Assembly (NCBI GenBank): GCA_019912845.1
Contig: JAIOHU010000160.1
Location: 1 to 55,842 of the forward strand
Source: a bacterium
Lineage (GTDB): Bacteria; Electryoneota; Electryoneia; Electryoneales; Electryoneaceae
Reading direction: 5' to 3'
DNA length: 55,842 bases
In this document: piece after piece, positions 45,744 to 52,915 of the stretch
Position numbering within the stretch: position 1 is the first letter of the stretch
How the letters are laid out: each line of letters begins with the position of its first letter
Translations under genes and position numbers: made by a program
Notes under the pieces: generated by a model
Told to the model about the DNA's origin: nothing
The model's input: the letters and a program-made list of their open reading frames with translations, nothing else
The model's database searches: none

Positions 45744-48700
45744 ATGCGAATCCTTAGAGCCATTACATTTTGTTTGCTATGCCTGTTTGTGATTAATAGT
45801 GCAATAGCGCAATTGAACGTAGAGTTGGTATCGTCACTCGATTTGCCAGGTGATTACGCGATGGATGTAGCTTTACATGGTAACTACGCCTACATCGCCC
45901 ACCGTCACGCAGGTCTTCGCGTTGTTGACATCAGCGATCTTGAACACCCTGTGGAAGTCGGGTTTTATGATACAAATGGTGATGCCTATGGGGTGTGGGT
46001 AGAATATCCTTATGCGTATGTTGCGGACGATAACACAATCCAGATCATTAATATTAGTAATCCTGCTCTCCCCACCCTGGTTGGCGAAGAGAATATATTG
46101 GGAGGAGATGCGGTAAAGCTTACAGTTTCCGGTCACCTCTGTTTTGTGTGCTGCCAACAAAATGGATTGCAGATAATCGATGTCAGTAATCCTGTTAATC
46201 CTACACATTTAGAGACGATCGAAACAAATCAATTGGCAATGGAGGTATTGGTTGAGCGCAATATGGTATATCTGGCAGAGGGGCACAGGGGCTTAACGAT
46301 CTATGAGGTTAACAATCCCATGGATCCCAATGAAATTGGAAACTGCGATGACCCAGGATTTGCACAAGGGATCGATATACACAATAATATCGCCTATATC
46401 GGTGACAACGAACAAGGCATACGAATTATAGATATCGGTATCCCACACAATCCCAATGAAATAGCGTTTTATCAAACGGATGGTGAAGCAGAAGGAATTT
46501 TTTATAAAGCAGGCTATCTCTTTGTTGCGGACAACAGCCAAGGTCTGAGAGTATTAGACGTAAGGGATCTGGATAATATCGAGGAGACTGGGTATTATAA
46601 CACCCCGAGTTTTTCCCACCAGATTTGTGTCAGGGAAGAAATCGCTTTTGTTGCAGATGGTAACTTTTTTCAAATCTTGGATTTTGGAGAAGCAGTAAAT
46701 TTCAATCATTTCGAGACGGTTGATCCGACAGAAGATCAATATCTCATTGTAATCACTGCAGCCTCTGTTGAAGGACAACAGATAAATTTATTAGACGAGA
46801 TAGGTGTATTTGACAATCAACTCTGCGTTGGTGTCTCGCAACATATTGGTGATTTCCCCATAGAATTAACCGCCTGGGGTGAAGATGAGGAGGCTGGATT
46901 TCCAGGATTTATTCATGGAAACCCAATGGGATTCCGTATTTACTCTACTGAGGATGAGAGTGAATTTATTGCTCAACCAACTTACACTCTCGGCAATGGT
47001 GATTTCGGAAATGAGTTCTTTTCACAGATAACCCTGAATGGGCTTGAAGGTCCTGTACTCACATTTGAGGAATTATCATATGATTTTAATGTTAGACCAG
47101 TTGGTAGAGTTGCGGAAGATGTGATTACAATTAAAAACACAGGGAGTTCGGTACTGGAGATAACTGATGTTATATCATCCAGTGAACATTTCGAAATTAC
47201 TCCAACCGAAGCAACTGTTCCTCCCGGCAATGAGCTGAATCTTCAAGTCTCCTTTACCCCATTGTCTGAAAGAACATATGAAGCGGATTTAACATTTGTC
47301 AGTAATGTTCCACTCAATGATGAAATAATATTCCCGCTTCAGGGTGAAGGTCTATTACTAGATGGTCTCGAATTTACAGAATATCTAGTTGATTTTGGTT
47401 TGACCGCGGTAGGTGATACCTCAATTTGGGATCTGGAAATTGCTAACAATGTTGGCTTCGATGTTGTGTTCAACAGGATAACAATTGACAATGATGTGTT
47501 TATGACATCAGAACAAGACCTTGAAATTCAAGATGATGAAACAGAAATGATCAGGCTGTATTTTGGTCCTGCTGAAGGTATTAATTATACTGGTGAAATA
47601 TCCTTTTTCATGTCTGAACCCACTGAGGCGGAGTTGTCAGTTGAATTGAGGGGAATTGGGACCCAGGACATGGTAGTTCGATTGCGACGTAACAGATTCG
47701 AACTGATATCCTCTTTTGTTCAACCGGAGAACATGGAAATTGAGGAAGTGTTTGACATCCCAAACCTTCAAATCGTAATAGACCATTTCGGTCAATTCTA
47801 TGTTCCAGATGTGGTGCAGACTCTAACCTCATTCAGGTTGAAACGAGGTTATCAGGCAATGGTGAACCACACTACAGACTGGGTTTTGCATGGACACATT
47901 GTTGATCCTACATTAGAATATTCTGCACAGGCAGGGGGTTGGAACTGGATAGGGTATCCATTTCAGTATCCAGAAGATATTGATGTCTGTCTCAGTCCAA
48001 TTGCAGATCAAGTGGAGATCATCTATGCAGATGACGGACGGCTTTGGATACCATCTTTAGGGATAAATACCCTTGGTGATATGCAACCAGGTGAAGGTTA
48101 CATGATTTTTACGAATGAAGATGTGATCTTTGAATATAACACAGAAAATCAGTTGCGACCGGTGGCGAACGATGTCTGGGAAACCCCTCTTGTAGAAAAC
48201 CCACCTTATTCAAGTGGAAAACCTTTTGCTGTGATTTGTACGGTTCCTGAAACAATTGGTGGAAAAGTACCTGCTTTAATAGAATTATATGATAGGGAAT
48301 TGCTGGTTGGCAAAGCTCTCATACTTGAAGACAAGTCTGTTACCCCAGTGATTGCCTGGGAGGGATCAGAAGAATATGCCATCCCGGGATTCAATGACGG
48401 TCATCCTATCAGAGTGAAATTGCTGGCATCGTCGGGGCAGTCATTAATGGACAAGGTTTACTCAGAATTGCAGTTCGGTGTTGGTCCCTTCGCAGAAATT
48501 GCCTTTAATAGCTCGGATGAAAACTGGGACATACCGTCATTCTTCTCGATTGAAAGTGTGTATCCTAATCCATTCAACTCGATAACAACCATCCCAATTA
48601 GTATCCCTAATCCCGGGGAGCTGGATATCGTTATTTATAATCTACTGGGTCAAGTGATGCAGCAGTCAAACTTGTTATTGCCATCCGGGATTCACAGATA

Positions 48701-48797
48701 TACTGTTAACGGCGATAATCTAGTCAGCGGAATTTACTTCATAAGGATTGAAGGTTTTGGTGAGTCGGTTACTCAAAAGATTATGTTGATCAAATAA
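45744..48797 (+). CDS. Secreted LVIVD-propeller protein with T9SS sorting domain
   Basis: A 1017-aa exported protein. I chose the ATG at 45744 because GGAGGG lies just before it and the signal peptide starts there (MRILRAITFCLLCLFVINSA, cleavage after AIAQ); an in-frame TTG at 45729 would include the ribosome site. Residues ~25-330 are LVIVD-type beta-propeller repeats (GLRVVDISDLEHPVEVGFY, GLQIIDVSNPVNPTHLETI, GIRIIDIGIPHNPNEIAFY). Residues ~430-640 are two HYDIN/ASPM-like Ig domains (DFNVRPVGRVAEDVITIKNT, VDFGLTAVGDTSIWDLEI). Shared modules follow (EIGVFDNQLCVG, GGWNWIGYPF, GEGYMIF, VIAWEGSEEYAIPGF), ending in a T9SS domain at about 935 (VYPNPFNSITTIPISI). Likely surface-exposed; no enzyme motif. 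Confidence 0.88.
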   Translation: MRILRAITFCLLCLFVINSAIAQLNVELVSSLDLPGDYAMDVALHGNYAYIAHRHAGLRVVDISDLEHPVEVGFYDTNGDAYGVWVEYPYAYVADDNTIQIINISNPALPTLVGEENILGGDAVKLTVSGHLCFVCCQQNGLQIIDVSNPVNPTHLETIETNQLAMEVLVERNMVYLAEGHRGLTIYEVNNPMDPNEIGNCDDPGFAQGIDIHNNIAYIGDNEQGIRIIDIGIPHNPNEIAFYQTDGEAEGIFYKAGYLFVADNSQGLRVLDVRDLDNIEETGYYNTPSFSHQICVREEIAFVADGNFFQILDFGEAVNFNHFETVDPTEDQYLIVITAASVEGQQINLLDEIGVFDNQLCVGVSQHIGDFPIELTAWGEDEEAGFPGFIHGNPMGFRIYSTEDESEFIAQPTYTLGNGDFGNEFFSQITLNGLEGPVLTFEELSYDFNVRPVGRVAEDVITIKNTGSSVLEITDVISSSEHFEITPTEATVPPGNELNLQVSFTPLSERTYEADLTFVSNVPLNDEIIFPLQGEGLLLDGLEFTEYLVDFGLTAVGDTSIWDLEIANNVGFDVVFNRITIDNDVFMTSEQDLEIQDDETEMIRLYFGPAEGINYTGEISFFMSEPTEAELSVELRGIGTQDMVVRLRRNRFELISSFVQPENMEIEEVFDIPNLQIVIDHFGQFYVPDVVQTLTSFRLKRGYQAMVNHTTDWVLHGHIVDPTLEYSAQAGGWNWIGYPFQYPEDIDVCLSPIADQVEIIYADDGRLWIPSLGINTLGDMQPGEGYMIFTNEDVIFEYNTENQLRPVANDVWETPLVENPPYSSGKPFAVICTVPETIGGKVPALIELYDRELLVGKALILEDKSVTPVIAWEGSEEYAIPGFNDGHPIRVKLLASSGQSLMDKVYSELQFGVGPFAEIAFNSSDENWDIPSFFSIESVYPNPFNSITTIPISIPNPGELDIVIYNLLGQVMQQSNLLLPSGIHRYTVNGDNLVSGIYFIRIEGFGESVTQKIMLIK

Positions 48798-48853
48798 AAC
48801 TAACTCTGGGCAAACCAGATGGCCCGGTTTTCAATAGTTATGCGATGGGGTGG

Positions 48854-48889
48854 CCCGTAGCTGGCCAAACTTTGGCTTGCTACGGGTTT
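48854..48889 (+). terminator. Hairpin terminator after the LVIVD-propeller gene
   Basis: CCCGTAGC (48854-48861) pairs with GCTACGGG (48879-48886), and an inner GCCAA/TTGGC extends the stem; TTTC follows. It lies 57 bases after the stop codon. The T-run is short, so it is probable rather than certain. Confidence 0.6.
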
Positions 48890-48988
48890 CATGGTCGCTT
48901 ATGCAATCTTCCATTCGAGTTGCCACCATTCATGACTATACATCAGCAATGATACCGATTATTCATCAACCAAATATTAGTATTTCTT

Positions 48989-51619
48989 TCATGCGCCTTT
49001 TTCCGGTAAATACCGCAACGCAAGTTCTCGGTATTGATCTACCTGCTCTTTGATCCACTTCTTGTCATGCCCGAGTTCGCTGGCGAGGAGCTTCGCGACC
49101 TTTTCAGCAATTTCCATGCTGAGGCGAGCGTCCAGCAGCAGGCAGCGGGTACGGCGTGCGAGGACATCTTCGACAGTACATGCCATCTCCTCACGTGCAG
49201 CCCAGACCACCATGGCTTTCGTGATTGGCAGGTCATCATGCAGCCGTTCGCCGAGACCGGGATTCTCCGCAATCAGTGCTTCGATACCATAAGCGTCGAC
49301 ACCATATTGCGCCAGCATACCAAAAACAGTTGCATTCTCCTCCCACCCATGAATAGCCAGGTTTTTCGTCTGGGATGGTACCATTGGAAGCTGCGCGACA
49401 GTGATCGCTTTGTTGATGGTTTCTTCAGCCATAAGCCTGTAGGTCGTCCATTTACCGCCAGTTATAGTCACCAACCCGGATGGCGAAATCAGAATCTGGT
49501 GCTCACGTGAGATTGCGGCAGTGTTTTCCTCTGATCCCCGTGTCACCAGAGGTCGTAATCCTGCGAATACGCTCTTGATATCCTCTGGACGGGGGTCACG
49601 CGCCAGGTATTTCGCTGCATGTGTGAGAATAAACTCGATCTCCTCGCGGCTGGCTGTAGGTTCCAGCTCCGGTTGATCGACCTCTGTTTCGGTTGTACCG
49701 ATAACCAGTCTGTTCAACCAGGGGATACCGAACAAGACACGTCCGTCCGAAGTGTGCGGCACCATGATCGCGGTATTACCACCGAGGAAGGATTTATCGA
49801 GTACAATATGCACGCCACGGCTGGTCTTCATAACAGGCTGGCATTCCGGATCATCAATCTTTCTGATGGAATCCGTGAAGATTCCGGTAGCATTGATAAC
49901 GCATTTGGCGCGGATGGTGAATTCTTTACCAGTGAATGTGTCTTTTGCCATTACTCCGCTGGCGACTCCATCTTCTTTGAGGATGGAAGTGACTGCCATG
50001 TAGTTAAGGATTGACGCACCCTCATCAGCAGCGGTTTGAGCGAGGTTGATTATCAGACGAGCGTCATCAAACTGTCCATCATGATATTGCACACCGCCAC
50101 GTAAATCGTTCATCTCAATCTGGGGAATTTTCTCCTTGATTTCTTCGGGTGAAAGGTTAATGGATGGTCCGAAACCGTGTCTTCCAGCGAGTAAATCATA
50201 AAAACGAAGACCGATACCGTAGAATGGACCACCCCACCAGTCATAGATAGGGACAACAAAGGGTATATTGTGAACAAGGTGAGGTGCGTTTTTACGGAGA
50301 ATTGCTCGCTCGTTCAACGCTTCGAGAACGAGGGCGATATTGCCTTGCTGGAGGTAACGCACGCCGCCGTGAACCAGCTTTGTACTACGGCTGGAAGTGC
50401 CTTTTCCAAGATCATGTTGTTCCAAAAGGAGCGTTTTATACCCGCGTGAGGATGCTTCGACCGCAACCCCTAGCCCTGTCGCTCCGCCACCGATAACCAC
50501 AAAGTCCCAGATCTGCTCGCCATTTTCCAGCAATTCCAGTGTCGCTGAACGGTTCATGCCTGTATTCACTTTCGGGTCTGAAGTGGGAAGGTAGTGGGGG
50601 GGTGAGTCCATCAAGCGGGGTAATCCCGCATCGGGTGAAAGCTCTCTTGGCGGCTTCTTCACAGCGAACTTGAGTTTTATAGAGTTAACCGCTTCCCTGA
50701 ACCAGTTTTCATGCTTGATACGATTGAAATCATGGACAATCTTGACAAGCTCCCTGGTACGCAAGTACCCGTAAACTTTGTGGGGATTACGTTTCCTCCT
50801 GTACTCATAATCGTTCTGCACCTGCTGATCAACTGGAATTATTCCTGCCCGGTTTTTGCTGTAGTCGTCAGAAATTTTGAAATCGAAAGCGACTTTATCC
50901 TCGAGATCAGCGAGGTTGTACCATGCATTCGAAATGTTATCCGGGGTTTTGATTTTACCAGTGCTTGAGTGTTTACTTTTGCGTTCCTGTGCAATTCGCG
51001 CAATTACGACCGGAAGTCCAAGTGGTGAACCAATTGTAACAAAAGTATTCACCTGTAAATCCGGGTTCATGTCGAGTACGTCAAACGCTACTATGGAGCC
51101 CATGGAATGTGCTATCAGGAGGATGCGGTCTTTCTTGTGCCGACGTAAAGATTCGATCAGACGTCCACGAATCTGATCCCTCACCGCAGGGTTGAAGTCT
51201 CCATCCGATTCATCTGCTGCGTAATAGGCTTCAAGGTCGTGGAAGTAACGTTTTATCAGGCTATCTGTGATGGATTTGTAATTGATGGTATAGTCGTCAT
51301 TCAGGAGCAATTTGGTCAGCTTATCTTCCAGATACTTCGCAATCTTTTTTCGTAGCGAATGACTTCCAGTCTGCTTCGGATGGATCGCAGGCATATATGG
51401 ATCTTCCAGATAGAGTGGGCTGTCTATGTCTGCTATCTGTAGATCATGCGGGAGGGGGTGGAGGATGTCAGCCCAGTAAACCAGCTCGAACTCAAACTTC
51501 CCGAGATCAATGCCGTTTCGATTGGCACCTTCCTTAAGTGATTTCAGCCACCAGGCATACAAAACATCTTCAGGCGGTTTGTTTCCCAACCCATGAATAC
51601 CGATGATCACGTTTTTCAT
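48989..51619 (-). CDS. glpD: Alpha/beta-hydrolase fused to glycerol-3-phosphate dehydrogenase (GlpD)
   Basis: An 876-aa fusion. Residues 1-~310 form an alpha/beta-hydrolase: IIGIHGLGN (oxyanion-side HG), LIAHSMGSIVAFDVL with nucleophile Ser172, TIGSPLGLP, and His280 in PHKVYGYL as a candidate triad His. A ~40-residue Pro-rich linker leads to GlpD from Met355: FVVIGGGATGLGVAVEA (FAD), GTSSRSTKLVHGGVRYL, DARLIINLAQTA, SRGVHIVLDKSF, PWLNRLVIGTTETEVD and TITGGKWTTYR are standard. GlpD oxidises glycerol 3-phosphate to dihydroxyacetone phosphate at the membrane and passes electrons to quinone. No ribosome site precedes Met355, so one polypeptide is likely. It is 48 bases downstream of a glycerophosphodiesterase gene. 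The hydrolase probably deacylates a lipid in the same route; that is inferred. Confidence 0.9.
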   Translation of the reverse strand: MKNVIIGIHGLGNKPPEDVLYAWWLKSLKEGANRNGIDLGKFEFELVYWADILHPLPHDLQIADIDSPLYLEDPYMPAIHPKQTGSHSLRKKIAKYLEDKLTKLLLNDDYTINYKSITDSLIKRYFHDLEAYYAADESDGDFNPAVRDQIRGRLIESLRRHKKDRILLIAHSMGSIVAFDVLDMNPDLQVNTFVTIGSPLGLPVVIARIAQERKSKHSSTGKIKTPDNISNAWYNLADLEDKVAFDFKISDDYSKNRAGIIPVDQQVQNDYEYRRKRNPHKVYGYLRTRELVKIVHDFNRIKHENWFREAVNSIKLKFAVKKPPRELSPDAGLPRLMDSPPHYLPTSDPKVNTGMNRSATLELLENGEQIWDFVVIGGGATGLGVAVEASSRGYKTLLLEQHDLGKGTSSRSTKLVHGGVRYLQQGNIALVLEALNERAILRKNAPHLVHNIPFVVPIYDWWGGPFYGIGLRFYDLLAGRHGFGPSINLSPEEIKEKIPQIEMNDLRGGVQYHDGQFDDARLIINLAQTAADEGASILNYMAVTSILKEDGVASGVMAKDTFTGKEFTIRAKCVINATGIFTDSIRKIDDPECQPVMKTSRGVHIVLDKSFLGGNTAIMVPHTSDGRVLFGIPWLNRLVIGTTETEVDQPELEPTASREEIEFILTHAAKYLARDPRPEDIKSVFAGLRPLVTRGSEENTAAISREHQILISPSGLVTITGGKWTTYRLMAEETINKAITVAQLPMVPSQTKNLAIHGWEENATVFGMLAQYGVDAYGIEALIAENPGLGERLHDDLPITKAMVVWAAREEMACTVEDVLARRTRCLLLDARLSMEIAEKVAKLLASELGHDKKWIKEQVDQYRELALRYLPEKGA

Positions 51620-51667
51620 CTTTTCCCCAAAGAATTTTTACCATTAGACAGCCAGCTCAAAAATAGT

Positions 51668-52354
51668 TCATCCCCTGATTTTGTCCGGAAAATCAGTAAA
51701 AACTCCATCAACTCCAAGTTGACGCATCCATTCCAATTCCTCTGGATGATTGACCGTATAAACGTAAACTTTCAACCCTCTCTGGTGAGCATCATCGACA
51801 AACTCACTACTGATAAACTCAATAGTCGGGTGGATGGAATAAGCACCCAGCTCTTCCGCGAAAGAAGCGAATTTCAGTGGTAACTCTCCAGTTAACGCAC
51901 CAATTGGGACTTCCGGCATCAATTTCTTGAATACCAGTAACTCTGCATGAATGAATGAGGAGACGAGGATACGGTTCAGGTTCAGCTTCCGTTGCCTCAG
52001 GAAGGATGCGACCAGTGCTGCTGCTCCATGCCATTTCAGCTCAATGTTGATACCAGTCTCTTCGCTTATGGTATCGAAAACCTCATTCAGAAAGGGAATC
52101 TTTTCGCCTTTTCCGGCGTCCAGGGATCGCAGGGTATCGAGGGATTGATTCCAGACAAATCCTGTGCCGTTGGTTGTCCTTTCCAGACGCAGGTCATGTA
52201 TCACCACCAGTTTATCTTCCACGGGGTAGACATCCAGCTCAATCCATTTCGCGCCCAACTCCTCAGCACGCTTGAAAGCCCGCAATGTGTTCTCCGGTTC
52301 GTAGCCTCGAGCGCCACGGTGTGCAAAAACAGTAAGTTTATGAGAAGATGCCAT
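51668..52354 (-). CDS. ugpQ: Glycerophosphodiester phosphodiesterase
   Basis: Enzyme (228 aa) that hydrolyses glycerophosphodiesters, such as glycerophosphoethanolamine, to glycerol 3-phosphate plus an alcohol. The family motifs are clear: VFAHRGARGYEPENTLRAF (catalytic His and substrate-binding Arg/Glu), WIELDVYPVEDKLVVIHD (metal-binding Glu-x-Asp and the second catalytic His), IELKW for the third metal ligand, and VYVYTVNHPEELEWMRQLGVDGVFTDFP at the end. There is no signal peptide, so it is cytoplasmic. It lies upstream of the hydrolase-GlpD fusion, which would use its product. Confidence 0.95.
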   Translation of the reverse strand: MASSHKLTVFAHRGARGYEPENTLRAFKRAEELGAKWIELDVYPVEDKLVVIHDLRLERTTNGTGFVWNQSLDTLRSLDAGKGEKIPFLNEVFDTISEETGINIELKWHGAAALVASFLRQRKLNLNRILVSSFIHAELLVFKKLMPEVPIGALTGELPLKFASFAEELGAYSIHPTIEFISSEFVDDAHQRGLKVYVYTVNHPEELEWMRQLGVDGVFTDFPDKIRG

Positions 52355-52713
52355 CTATTCTACCTGCTTGTTTAAGTGCTTTGTGCAGTTATTGAATATA
52401 CAGCTTTTCAGAGAAAGGAACAGGAACCTGGCTCTTCGTTATTCTGTATGGTTGAAATTGGATCAGGGTAATACCATTGTCATTGTGAGGAAGCGTAGCG
52501 ACGAAGCAATCTCAAATCCGACTATCAGATTTTTACCTCTAAATGGCAGGAAAACATATACTTGCAAAATTATTTGAATTTTATTGCAAATAATCTTGAT
52601 AGCCTGGATTTCATGCTTTATGTTGTAATGTGATCGGCATAATTGATCTGCTGATATGAGCACACCCTTCTGTATGTTTCATCGAATACAGTCTGTAAAT
52701 GTTTTGTCTGTAA
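52355..52713. other. Intergenic region with a GAAGCAATC-type repeat
   Basis: No gene is visible. Bases 52479-52513 carry GTCATTGTGAGGAAGCGTAG followed by CGACGAAGCAATCTC, a short intergenic repeat whose general form I have seen in many environmental genomes; a degraded relative may lie at 35868-35890. The rest is AT-rich with nothing recognised. Confidence 0.55.
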
Positions 52714-52820
52714 GCAAACGAGCTAACCGTTTGTCATGATGAGGAGAAGAGCAAGATAATCCTCCAGAAAAATCTCCGTAAACGAAACGGAGATATTCAT
52801 GATGGCGACAGATTGTTGCC
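52714..52820 (+). promoter_or_regulatory. Possible structured 5' leader with successive hairpins
   Basis: Four hairpins follow each other just upstream of a good ribosome site and ATG (52831-52844): CAAACG/CGTTTG (52715-52733), GAGGA/TCCTC (52741-52764), ATCTCCGT/ACGGAGAT (52772-52794, 8-bp perfect stem) and GGCGACA/TGTTGCC (52804-52820, one G-U). No known riboswitch consensus was recognised. It could be a structured leader RNA controlling the secreted protein gene. Confidence 0.4.
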
Positions 52821-52866
52821 TGAAAACAGTAAGGGTTAATTATGCGTAATCTAATCAAGTTGTTTA

Positions 52867-52876
52867 CCCCCCCCCC
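52867..52876 (+). repeat. Homopolymeric C10 tract at the gene start
   Basis: Ten consecutive C lie between an ATG at 52842 (AAGGG six bases upstream) and the body of the secreted protein gene. With 10 C the ATG frame ends after 19 codons; with 11 (or 8) C it would run straight into the long frame. This is either a phase-variable tract or a sequencing error. Confidence 0.75.
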
Positions 52877-52915
52877 TATTTTGATGGTGGGGAAAAAGTA
52901 GCTCATCCGGCGTAT

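Noticed and set aside
52714-52820. Known riboswitch, especially c-di-GMP class I
   Set aside because: The hairpins are real in sequence, but the conserved GCAAACC / GGGACGCAAAGCC / GGTAGG elements are not present, so no known class can be assigned.
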